A stretch of 6,574 nt of DNA from Chloroflexota bacterium (GTDB lineage: Bacteria; Chloroflexota; Dormibacteria; CF-121). A model generated the notes under the pieces. The model was not told where the DNA came from. It made no database searches and saw only the letters and a program-made list of their open reading frames with translations. A program made the position numbers and the translations under genes. The stretch lies in assembly GCA_005882525.1 (NCBI GenBank), contig VBGO01000367.1, forward strand, positions 1 to 6,574, in the 5' to 3' direction. Shown here piece by piece: positions 1-5,972 of this stretch. Within the stretch, counting starts at the first letter, position 1, and each line of letters begins with the position of its first letter.

Positions 1-2
1 AG

Positions 3-17
3 GCTACTCGGAGTAGC
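3..17. repeat. Perfect 7-bp palindrome before transposase copy 1
   Basis: GCTACTC at 3-9 and GAGTAGC at 11-17 are exact reverse complements around a single G. The element lies about 30 nt upstream of the first ATG of transposase copy 1 (48). Hairpins in IS leaders can limit transcription or translation entering from outside, but with a one-base centre this would act only as a cruciform or as a protein-binding palindrome. Its role is unknown. Confidence 0.35.
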
Positions 18-47
18 GACGCCTTACCGATAGGATTTCGCCCGCGG

Positions 48-1015
48 ATGCTCTTTGCTCTCGTGTATACCTGGCTGCGGATGCTTCTGGACTTGCTTGA
101 CGTGAGGCTGCGAGTTCATGATCCCGAGGCGGAATTGCTGCTTCTTCGGCACCAGCTACGCGTGGTGCGCCGTCAGGTCAAGAGGCCGCGGTTGAATCCG
201 GCGGATCGAGCGATCATGGCCGCGCTGAGTCAAAGGGTGAGCCGTGCAGCTCTAGTCGGCTTGCTGGTCCAGCCGGAGACGGTTCTGGGTTGGCATCGCG
301 AGCTGGTGCGGAGAAGATGGGCAGCCTTCGGTCGCCGCCGCGGTCGGGGGCGACCAGGTCTCGACCCCGAGCTCCAGAAGCTGATTCTGCAAATGGCCAA
401 GGACAACCCGGCGTGGGGCTGCGTCCGAGTCCGCGGCGAGTTGCTCAAGCTTCGGCGATCGTACTCACCGACTTCCTCAGCGTCGATAGCGTATTTCTGA
501 AGCGTCTCTACGTCCTCTTATATATGGAGCTGGCGACGAGGCGTGTGATCTGGTTCGCGGTGACCGACCGGCCGGACGCCGCCTGGGTGACCCAGCAAGC
601 GAGGAATGTCAACTGGGAGCTGGACGAGCTCGGCGTGCCCGTGCGCTTCCTGATCCACGATCACGACCACAAGTACGGGGGTGGCTCCGACCTTGTTTTC
701 GAGGCCGGCGGCATGGCCGTGATCAGGACTCCGATCGCGGCACCAATGGCGAATTCCCACATGGAGCGCCAAATTGGCTCGACCAGGCGGGAATGTCTCG
801 ATTGGCTTCTGATCCTCAATCGCCGGCACCTTGAGCGCGTCCTGACTGTCTGGTTCGAGCACTACAACCGGGCGCGGCCCCATCGCGGGCTCGATCTGCA
901 GACTCCGATAGCGCGCTCGGATCCGGTCCTCATGTCAGGGCAGGTGACGTGCGATCGGAGACTGGGCGGGCTCCTGCGCGAGTATTCGCGCACGCCAATG
1001 TCGACAGCTGCGTGA
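48..1015 (+). pseudogene. DDE integrase-core transposase, copy 1, frameshifted by a 112-nt deletion
   Basis: This was a transposase of the rve/DDE class (IS3/IS481-like superfamily), which cuts and joins element ends. The first part (48-452) reads an N-terminal region typical of the family (LLLRHQLRVVRRQVKRPRL, residues 32-50), a helix-turn-helix around residues 74-90 (VQPETVLGWHRELVRR) and GCVRVRGELLKL. The catalytic core continues in another frame from 453 to the stop at 1015. It keeps TDF (first Asp), IHDHDHKY (second Asp), NSHMERQIG (Glu), RRECLDW and YNRARPHRGL. Comparison with copy 2 shows that 112 nt are missing at 452/453, which removes the linker between the HTH and the core and shifts the frame by one. 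No single protein with both halves can be made. The ATG at 48 has only a weak upstream AGGA (32-35). Family placement is secure; IS family name is not. Confidence 0.85.
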
Positions 1016-1123
1016 ACGATTCAGGGGCTGCTCCCGGTGCTCGAGCGCTAGCGGGAGCGCACCGTCGTCCTGACCTGATGGCAATCCCAACGTCCCGCAT
1101 GCGGAGTCGGCCGTCCGGACGAA

Positions 1124-1138
1124 TTTGTGTGCCCGACA
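1124..1138 (+). repeat. Candidate right terminal repeat of IS copy 1
   Basis: The sequence is TTTGTGTGCCCGACA. It differs at one position from the motif at 2163-2177 (TTTGTGTGCCCAACA), and both lie 110-120 nt after the transposase coding end. It ends in CA, as IS3-type right ends do. Copy 2 homology starts directly after it. No inverted partner is visible in the window, so this is inferred from the repeat alone. Confidence 0.55.
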
Positions 1139-2092
1139 CGCGCTGAGCCGACTCGTGAACCCTCCGGCTCTGGTCGGGCTGCTGGTTCAGCCGGAAACCG
1201 TTCTAGGTTGGCACCGCTCGCTGGTGAGGAGAAAGTGGGTGGCATTCGGTCAGCGACGTGGACCTGGGCGACCAGGTCTTGATCCCGTCATCAAGGAGCT
1301 CGTGCTGCAGATGGCGAGGCACAACCCGCGGTGGGCTGCGTGCGAATTCGTGGTGAACTGCTCAAGCTTGGGCATCGGGTTTCGGCCACCGCGATCCGGA
1401 AGCTGCTGCACAAGAATCGAGTCGGACCAGCGCCCTTAAGATCGCGCCTGAACTGGAAGACGTTCTTGCGAGCTCAGGCGTCGGCGATCCTGGTCAGCGA
1501 CTTCTTCAGTCTCGACACCCTGTTCTTGAAGCGGCTCTACGTCCTTTTATATATCGAGCTGGAGACCCGGCGTCTGATCTGGTTCGCGGTGACTGATAAC
1601 CCAGACTCGGCCTGGGTGACCCAGCAGGCGAGGAATCTGGTCTGGGAACTGGACGAGCACGGAGTCAAGGCGCGATTCGTGATCCACGGTCACGACGCTA
1701 AGTTCGGCGGCGGCTCTGATCCGGTGTTCCAGGCGGAGGGCATGATGGCGATCAAGACTCCGATTGCGGCGCCCCGGGCAAATGCCCACCTGGAGCGGCA
1801 AATCGGTTCCACCCGGCGCGAATGTTTAGATTGGCTTCTGATCATCGACCGGCGGCACGCGGAGCGCGTCTTGACCCAGTGGTTCGAGCATTACAACCGG
1901 GCACGACCGCATCGCGGGCTTGGGCTCGGTACACCGATCGCGCGCTCGGATCCGGTCGTGACCGTGGGACCAATCGTCTGCCGCGAGAGACTTGGCGGCC
2001 TGCTGCGCGAGTACTCGCGGGAGGCCATGCCGACCGCAGCTAGAGTCTGTCGGGGCAAAGGAGCCGTAGGCGGGAGCGGATGTGGTCGTTAA
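1139..2092 (+). pseudogene. DDE integrase-core transposase, copy 2, truncated and inactivated
   Basis: It is homologous to copy 1 from about its residue 60 onward. The first part (to about 1333) reads ALVGLLVQPETVLGWHRSLV and GRPGLDP. The rest reads on from about 1331 in another frame, because copy 2 has TGGGCTGCG where copy 1 has TGGGGCTGCG, a missing G. The second part has the linker that copy 1 lost (GHRVSATAIRKLLHKNRVGP), then SDFFSLDT (first Asp), IHGHDAKF, NAHLERQIG (Glu) and YNRARPHRGL. In IHGHDAKF the second catalytic Asp is Gly (codon GGT at 1688-1690; copy 1 has GAT), so even a frame-restored protein should not catalyse strand transfer. The stop used by copy 1 is AGA here, and translation runs 16 codons further to 2092. 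No usual start is visible. Confidence 0.85.
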
Positions 2093-2162
2093 ACGCCGCC
2101 ATCCTATCGAGCGATCGTCAATTCAACGAGGTGGCCTGCTGTGATGTGACGGTGCGGCCGAG

Positions 2163-2177
2163 TTTGTGTGCCCAACA
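2163..2177 (+). repeat. Candidate right terminal repeat of IS copy 2
   Basis: TTTGTGTGCCCAACA matches the motif after copy 1 at 14 of 15 positions, at comparable distance from the transposase coding end. It marks the probable border between the IS region and the PEBP gene, whose stop codon lies 47 nt further on. Confidence 0.55.
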
Positions 2178-2208
2178 GGCCCCCGAGGCGATGACTGGCG
2201 CTGGATGG

Positions 2209-2225
2209 AGGCCTGTCGTAGGCCT
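2209..2225. repeat. Hairpin at the end of the PEBP gene
   Basis: AGGCCT at 2209-2214 and again at 2220-2225 flank GTCGT. AGGCCT is its own reverse complement, so the two form a 6-bp stem with a 5-nt loop, and 2218-2227 is also a perfect palindrome (GTAGGCCTAC). It overlaps the stop of the minus-strand PEBP gene (2224-2226). It could help end that transcript, but no run of T follows on either strand, so a standard intrinsic terminator is not supported. Confidence 0.3.
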
Positions 2226-2751
2226 ACCTCTCGTACCAGCCGGTGAGGAAGGCGCGGCCGAGGGTGCGGCCGAATAGGTTGAACATCAGAAAGGCGGGCG
2301 TCGCTCCCTTGTCAATCTCGATCCGCTCGGCGTCGAGGGCGTGGACTGCGAAGATGTAGCGGTGCTTCCCGTGGCCCTCCGGGGGCGCGGCGCCGAGGAA
2401 GCGTTCCATCCTGGCGTCGTTCGGGATCTGAAAGGCGCCGTGCGGCAGGCCTGAGCCTGACTCGTCGCCGGCGCCGGCAGGCAGCTGGGTGACGTTGCCG
2501 GGGATGTTCACCACTGCCCAGTGCCAGAAGCCGCTGACCGTGGGCGCGTCGGGGTCGTGCATGGTCACCACGAAGCTCTTCGTCCCTGACGGGAAGCCGC
2601 TCCAGGAGAGCTGCGGGGAAACGTCCTGCCCGCCGGCGCCGAAGATGCCGCTGACCTGCGGCGTGGCCAGTTTCTCGCCCTCCCGCAGGTCGCTGCTGGT
2701 CAGAGTGAATGAGGCCGCCCGGGGAAGGCTCTCGTAGGGGTTCCAGCTCAT
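2224..2751 (-). CDS. YbhB/YbcL-type phosphatidylethanolamine-binding protein (PEBP/RKIP fold)
   Basis: This is a 175-residue protein, full length for bacterial PEBP proteins. The family's anion-binding pocket signatures are present: DPDAP at residues 66-70 followed by SGFWHW (73-78), and PPEGHGKHRYIF (123-134) near the C-terminal side. There is no signal peptide, so it is likely cytoplasmic. Bacterial members bind small anionic or phospho-ligands in vitro, but their physiological role is mostly unsettled, so I assign the fold and not a pathway. The ATG at 2751 is well supported by AGGAG (minus strand, 2760-2764) with an 8-nt gap. It stands alone between IS debris on both sides and appears intact, with no obvious link to the redox cluster. 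Confidence 0.92.
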   Translation of the reverse strand: MSWNPYESLPRAASFTLTSSDLREGEKLATPQVSGIFGAGGQDVSPQLSWSGFPSGTKSFVVTMHDPDAPTVSGFWHWAVVNIPGNVTQLPAGAGDESGSGLPHGAFQIPNDARMERFLGAAPPEGHGKHRYIFAVHALDAERIEIDKGATPAFLMFNLFGRTLGRAFLTGWYER

Positions 2752-2759
2752 TTGGACTG

Positions 2760-2764
2760 CTCCT
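2760..2764 (-). promoter_or_regulatory. Ribosome binding site of the PEBP gene
   Basis: CTCCT on the + strand reads AGGAG on the minus strand, 8 nt before the ATG at 2751. It fixes the start of the gene. Confidence 0.7.
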
Positions 2765-2791
2765 GTTCTTGAAGTGAGTTGATCCGCAGCT

Positions 2792-3079
2792 TCACATTTC
2801 GACGACGAGAGCGTTGTCGTCGTAACTCATGTCCGTGGCCATGTGAAAGTCCGCGGTGAGTATGCAGATTTCGTGATCGTAGTGATCCCTCCCGGCGTTG
2901 ATATGTCTGGCCGCGGATAGCGTTGACTCCAGGGCCTCGCGACGCACCTCATGAGGCGTCCGGTTCTTGAGCGCCTGGTGCGGACGCTCGCGGTTGTAAT
3001 CGTCAACCCAGTGCCCGACCGCGGCCAGCGTCTGGGTGACGTTCTCGTAGTCGCTAGGCCAAACCTCCTCTCTCTTCAA
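2792..3079 (-). pseudogene. IS3-type transposase, C-terminal fragment
   Basis: The translation (about 95 residues from a TTG codon at 3079) begins with LKREEVWPSDYENV and continues with VDDYNRERPHQALKNRTPHE. This is the end of the integrase core of IS3-type transposases, where the YN.RPH..L.. block follows the last catalytic Glu. The HTH and all three catalytic acidic residues are missing. In frame the reading extends only to a stop at 3110-3112, and family resemblance fades before about 3085. The sequence differs from the two + strand transposases, so it is a separate element. The last 45 or so residues (from ESTLSAARHINAG) look unlike the usual end of the family and may be a chimeric tail. 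It has no recognisable start or ribosome site, so I treat it as a remnant. Confidence 0.8.
2800..2822. repeat. 7-bp inverted repeat inside the transposase remnant
   Basis: CGACGAC (2800-2806) and GTCGTCG (2816-2822) are exact reverse complements separated by 9 nt, near the 3' end of the minus-strand remnant. A hairpin here is possible. No T tract follows, and the function is unknown. Confidence 0.3.
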
Positions 3080-3110
3080 GGACAGGAAGATCCGCAGTCC
3101 TGCGGTCCTT
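3078..3110. repeat. Nested inverted repeats between transposase remnant and regulator gene
   Basis: CCGCA (3092-3096) and TGCGG (3101-3105) pair around GTCC, and AAGGAC (3078-3083) can pair with GTCCTT (3105-3110) outside them, sharing base 3105. The structure lies just downstream of the minus-strand regulator gene, whose stop codon is at 3136-3138. It is a candidate 3' hairpin for that transcript or a scar at the border of the IS remnant. There is no clear T run. Confidence 0.3.
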
Positions 3111-3135
3111 CAACCAGGGTGGAGATCTCGCCTGC

Positions 3136-3978
3136 TCAGCGGCGAGGGCGGTCTCCGCCAGATTCCCGGGCTGCCCGCCAGCCCGACGTTGCTACGGCGC
3201 CTGCGACCGAGCGGCGGCGGCGGCTTAGAAGGCCGCCCTTGCGATACAGGCTCTCCAGATAGTCGAGGTGGCGCTCGACGGCGAGCCGCGCAGCCTCGGG
3301 CTCACGGGCGCTGATCGCGTCGAAGACGGCGCGGTGCTGGCTGTTCACCCGAGCCCGCGAAAGGAGGGGCAGAATCGCCTGGTTGAGGCGGGGCTGCGCG
3401 ACACCGTGCAGCGCGGCCAAGGGCACGATGAGCGCCCGGTTGTGGGCTGAGTGGGCTACTGCTCGGTGGAACTGGATGTCCAAGTCAAGCCAGCCGTCGT
3501 TGGAGAGCGAATCATCCTGGGCCGACTCGATGGTCTCGCCGATGGCCGCCAGCTCATTGTCCGTTCGCCGCAGCGCGCTCAGGCTGGCACACATGCCCTC
3601 GATGGCCCGACGCGCTTCGACCAGCTCAGCGATCGTCACGGCCTCGAAGTGGACGAGCAGGTCCATGGCCTCGCGCAAGCTGCGCTCCACCGGGCCGGCG
3701 TCTAGCCTGTTCACGAACGAGCCCCCGTGACGGCCCGGCGCGACCGAGATCAAGCCCAGCTGCGCCAGCGAACGGAGAGCCTCGCGCACCACGCTCCGGC
3801 CGACCTTGAAGGCACGGGCTTGCTCGTGCTCGCTCGGCAGGCGGTCGCCCGGCTCGAGTTTGCCCGAGACGATGGCCTCCAGGATGGTCAGCCTGACCTG
3901 GTCGGCCGGCTGCCGCACCGGCAGCGGGACGAACGCAACCTCGGACTCTTGCCTCTCAGCCATGGCCCATTTCACCAT
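3136..3978 (-). CDS. GntR-family transcriptional regulator, FadR subfamily (FCD domain)
   Basis: This is a 280-residue DNA-binding regulator. The winged helix (about residues 23-92) shows the GntR pattern: ILEAIVSGKLEPGDRLPSE, then GRSVVREALRSLAQLGLI and the wing GRHGGSFV. The FCD ligand domain (about 112-245) keeps the likely metal or ligand residues Asp167 and His171 (DIQFH), His215 (QHRAVFDAI) and His237 (ERHLDYL). Family members are usually repressors released by carboxylic acids or related metabolites. The gene is transcribed away from the ATPase/VWA/molybdenum-hydroxylase operon and shares a 65-nt intergenic region with it, so it is the natural candidate regulator of that operon and of itself. 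The start may be ATG 3978 or, five codons in, ATG 3963; neither has a strong ribosome site. The basic tail after residue 250 is not typical of the family. Confidence 0.92.
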   Translation of the reverse strand: MVKWAMAERQESEVAFVPLPVRQPADQVRLTILEAIVSGKLEPGDRLPSEHEQARAFKVGRSVVREALRSLAQLGLISVAPGRHGGSFVNRLDAGPVERSLREAMDLLVHFEAVTIAELVEARRAIEGMCASLSALRRTDNELAAIGETIESAQDDSLSNDGWLDLDIQFHRAVAHSAHNRALIVPLAALHGVAQPRLNQAILPLLSRARVNSQHRAVFDAISAREPEAARLAVERHLDYLESLYRKGGLLSRRRRSVAGAVATSGWRAARESGGDRPRR

Positions 3979-4043
3979 CCGAGGATATTGTCAACATTTA
4001 CACCTGTCTCTGATATGGTTGCGGCGGGGAGGGGGCCACGAAC
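3979..4043. promoter_or_regulatory. Divergent promoter region between FadR-type regulator and ATPase operon
   Basis: This short region is A/T-richer than its surroundings and must hold the start signals for both directions. On the + strand TTGTCA (3988-3993) lies 17 nt before TGATAT (4011-4016), a fair -35 and a weak -10. On the minus strand TTGACA (3994 to 3989) overlaps the same place, but no good -10 follows at normal spacing. TGTCAACA (3989-3996) has TGT/ACA arms, which recall GntR-type operators, although the FadR-subfamily consensus has a 3-nt rather than a 2-nt centre. The divergent arrangement is clear; the individual boxes are tentative. Confidence 0.5.
4026..4035 (+). promoter_or_regulatory. 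Strong Shine-Dalgarno sequence ahead of an ATA codon (ATPase start)
   Basis: GGGGAGGGGG contains GGAGG (4028-4032). In the ATPase frame the only plausible initiation codons near it are ATA at 4044 (8 nt after the purine run) and CTG at 4050. ATG, GTG and TTG are absent in this frame between the upstream stop (4011-4013) and TTG 4140. Confidence 0.5.
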
Positions 4044-5522
4044 ATAGAGCTGCCCGAAAAGATTGCGCGTCAAGTCGTCGGCCGCCGCTCCGAGCTGCGC
4101 CTACTGCTTGGAGCGATCCGCAGCGGTAAGGCGGTCCTCTTGGTTGGGCTGCCCGGGGTCTCCAAGACCACAATGCTCCGGGCTCTCGCCCGCCACCTGG
4201 GCAGGGAGGCGGACCGCTTCGTGGACGTCACGGGCGATGAACAGCTTACCGCCTACTCGTTGGTCGGCACCTTCGATCCGCCGATGGTGCTGAAGGGCGG
4301 CTACCGGCCGGAGTACTTCATGCCTGGACCGCTGACCCGGGCCATGACTGCGGGAGGGATCCTCTACGTGGAGGAGATTAATCGGGCTCCCAGCGGTGCC
4401 CTCAACGTCCTCATGACGGCGCTTTCCGAAGGTTACCTGGAGGTGCCTCACCTGGGACGCGTGGAGGCGCTGCCGGGGTTCACGGTAGTGGGTGCGCTCA
4501 ACCCGCTCGACGATGTGGGCACTGCCAGGCTCTCTCGTGGCCTGGCCGACCGCTTCGTCGTGCTTGAACTTGACTACCAGTCTCGCGATGAGGAGCTGGA
4601 GATCGTACGCCGCCGCTGTGGCGACGGCCGGCAGGGCATCCATGCATTCGCGGTCGACCTGGCGCGCGAGTCGCGCGGTCATGCCGATCTGCGCCACGGC
4701 GCCTCGGTCCGCGCGGCCATCGACTTCGTCGACCTTATCGCCAGCTACGCGCCTGACGACCTCGACGCGGGCACCCTGCGGATGCTCGCCTGCAGTGCCT
4801 ACGCGGGCAAGCTGCGAGTCCGGCCGACCGTGAACCGCACTGCCTGCGAGATTGTCCACGAGCTGATCGAGATCGTGCTTGGGCGGAGTTACCACGGCAG
4901 CGTCGAGGAGTTGGTCGCTGGCATGGTGGCGGCGCCCTCGGGCGAGCCCGCGGAGGCGGAGGGCGAGGGACTGTCGACGCTGGGCGAGCACGGTGACGTG
5001 GCGCTCGAGCAGGGCGGCCAGAAGCCGGCTCGAGAGCCGTCGACGCCGGATGAGATACCAGGGCTGGCACGCCCCGGAGGCAGCGGCGAACCTGGCGACT
5101 CCCGCTCGGTGCCGATGGTCGACAGGGACCAGCCCGCCGCCGGCGGTATCCGGACGACACCTGGACGAGGTGTTGCGACGAGCCCGCGAGTACGTGCTCA
5201 AGCCCACCGGCGGTCGGCCCCTGGAGAGCTCTTCGGCCACCGGCGGGATGCTGGCCAGCGTGCCTTGGAGCGAAGCGGTCCAAGGACCGCTCGATCTAGG
5301 CACTACCCTGAACGGCCTCGTGGCCCGTGCTGGACAGCTCGAGCGCGATCAGCTCCGCGTGCTCACACGGCAGCGCCAGGTCCGCAACTACGCGATCCTG
5401 GTCGACCACTCGGGTTCGATGGTAGGCCGGAAGCTGGAGCTGGCCGCGACGATGGCGGCTGTCCTGGCCCACCTATCCGCATCCGGCCGGGCCGACTACG
5501 CAGTGGTCAGTTTCGACGATGA
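4044..5522 (+). CDS. MoxR-family AAA+ ATPase (CoxD/BchI-like); start and 3' end irregular
   Basis: This ATPase is expected to remodel or load the molybdenum enzyme encoded downstream, together with the VWA protein that follows. Numbering from ATA 4044, it shows ELPEKIARQVVGR at the N-terminus, Walker A GLPGVSKTT (35-43), Walker B ILYVEE (106-111), sensor-1 Asn in VVGALNPLD (Asn153), the arginine-finger region GLADRF (Arg170) and sensor-2 GASVRAAI (Arg223), all typical of MoxR proteins. A Gly/Pro/Glu-rich linker runs from about residue 297. The frame stays open to TGA 5520-5522, but beyond about 5155 it becomes Arg/Pro-rich and loses G/C-ending codons, while the VWA protein is encoded in the next frame. 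The real product therefore ends or shifts frame near 5150-5156. The conserved N-terminus lies upstream of TTG 4140, so 4140 would give a clipped protein; I prefer ATA 4044 or a decayed ATG there. Confidence 0.8.
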   Translation: MELPEKIARQVVGRRSELRLLLGAIRSGKAVLLVGLPGVSKTTMLRALARHLGREADRFVDVTGDEQLTAYSLVGTFDPPMVLKGGYRPEYFMPGPLTRAMTAGGILYVEEINRAPSGALNVLMTALSEGYLEVPHLGRVEALPGFTVVGALNPLDDVGTARLSRGLADRFVVLELDYQSRDEELEIVRRRCGDGRQGIHAFAVDLARESRGHADLRHGASVRAAIDFVDLIASYAPDDLDAGTLRMLACSAYAGKLRVRPTVNRTACEIVHELIEIVLGRSYHGSVEELVAGMVAAPSGEPAEAEGEGLSTLGEHGDVALEQGGQKPAREPSTPDEIPGLARPGGSGEPGDSRSVPMVDRDQPAAGGIRTTPGRGVATSPRVRAQAHRRSAPGELFGHRRDAGQRALERSGPRTARSRHYPERPRGPCWTARARSAPRAHTAAPGPQLRDPGRPLGFDGRPEAGAGRDDGGCPGPPIRIRPGRLRSGQFRR

Positions 5523-5949
5523 GCTTCAGGAGATCAAGGGACTCGGCGAGGACTGCGACGTGGAGGATGTGGCCGACCGCATTCTGCGGCTTTCCGAGGG
5601 CCGCGCCACCGACCTGGGCAGGGCGTTCCATGCGGGCGCACTGCTCTCTGCGCGAATGCCGGAGGCGACCGACGTCATCCTGATCAGCGACTGCATGCCC
5701 ACCCGCGGAGTGACCACATTCGCGGGCCTGCGCGAGCTGGCGGGTCGCATCCCAAACCTCTACATCTGCTTCACCGATGAGCGCAGTGCGGCGATCCGGA
5801 TGTTCAACGGCAAGCGCCAGCTCGACCTCTACCAGTGGTGGGCGCGGCAGTGGGCGGGAGAAGACCGCTTGGAGGAGATCGGCGACGTGGAGGAGGTTGA
5901 CCGCCTGGTCAACATGGTGGCCGGCGGGACCCGAAACCGAGGCCTATGA
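5170..5949 (+). CDS. VWA-domain (MIDAS) protein, partner of the AAA+ ATPase (CoxE/BchD-like)
   Basis: The protein has a von Willebrand A fold that binds Mg2+ and a partner protein and usually acts with a MoxR-type ATPase. Counting from GTG 5170, the metal-ion site is complete: DHSGS (Asp79, Ser81, Ser83), Thr147 in ATDLG and Asp174 in ISDCMP. The C-terminal part carries YQWWARQWAG. The frame is open far upstream and convincing coding starts near 5155 (HLDEVLRRAREYVLKPTGG). The start is uncertain: GTG 5170, ATG 5248 and ATG 5050 are all in frame and none has a good ribosome site. That, and the open but meaningless ATPase frame overlapping it by about 350 nt, suggests that the two were one AAA-linker-VWA protein of about 634 residues now split by one extra base. 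The stop TGA 5947-5949 is 23 nt before the hydroxylase gene, so they are probably co-transcribed. Confidence 0.8.
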   Translation: MLRRAREYVLKPTGGRPLESSSATGGMLASVPWSEAVQGPLDLGTTLNGLVARAGQLERDQLRVLTRQRQVRNYAILVDHSGSMVGRKLELAATMAAVLAHLSASGRADYAVVSFDDELQEIKGLGEDCDVEDVADRILRLSEGRATDLGRAFHAGALLSARMPEATDVILISDCMPTRGVTTFAGLRELAGRIPNLYICFTDERSAAIRMFNGKRQLDLYQWWARQWAGEDRLEEIGDVEEVDRLVNMVAGGTRNRGL

Positions 5950-5960
5950 CGGGCGACTGA

Positions 5961-5966
5961 AGGAGG
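5961..5966 (+). promoter_or_regulatory. Ribosome binding site of the molybdenum hydroxylase
   Basis: AGGAGG is a perfect anti-16S match, 6 nt before ATG 5973. It fixes this start and is by far the best ribosome site in the operon. Confidence 0.85.
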
Positions 5967-5972
5967 AAAGCA

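Larger units (their letters stand above)
1..1138 (+). mobile_element. Decayed insertion sequence, copy 1 (left end outside window)
   Basis: This stretch holds a transposase pseudogene and about 120 nt of 3' non-coding sequence that ends in a terminal-like motif at 1124-1138. The same motif follows the second copy at nearly the same distance from the coding end (111 versus 121 nt), which supports it as the right end of the element. The matching inverted motif (TGTYGGGCACACAAA) is not found in positions 1-47, so the left end is either upstream of the window or lost. Homology to copy 2 begins again right after 1138. The element is non-autonomous because its transposase is broken. Confidence 0.6.
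1139..2177 (+). mobile_element. Decayed insertion sequence, copy 2 (5' truncated)
   Basis: This is a second, diverged copy of the element at the left, in the same orientation. It starts abruptly next to the right end of copy 1, lacks the sequence for the first 59 or so transposase residues, and ends with the shared motif at 2163-2177. One explanation is that copy 1 inserted into copy 2, leaving the 5' part of copy 2 upstream of the window. The other is a tandem array formed by deletion. Between the coding end (2092) and 2177 I see no gene. Confidence 0.6.

Noticed and set aside
949..1245. Several short open frames on both strands around the junction of the two IS copies
   Set aside because: They have no family resemblance, lie over the 3' non-coding part of copy 1, and are expected by chance in high-GC sequence.
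1325..1345. Programmed -1 frameshifting in transposase copy 2, as used by IS3 elements
   Set aside because: The site has no A-rich slippery heptamer. Copy 1 has an extra G at the same place and reads in frame there, so a simple 1-nt deletion explains it.
4140..4142. TTG 4140 as the ATPase start
   Set aside because: It would place the start two codons before Walker A and discard the conserved N-terminal segment, and there is no ribosome site before it.
4101..5303. Long minus-strand open frame (400 codons) opposite the ATPase
   Set aside because: It is the antisense of a gene with clear Walker and sensor motifs, its translation is Arg/Ala/His-rich without recognisable domains, and such mirror frames are common in high-GC DNA.
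5946..5960. Four-codon frame (ATG overlapping the VWA stop, ATGA style)
   Set aside because: It ends after four codons. The AGGAGG and ATG 5973 are the real start signals of the next gene.
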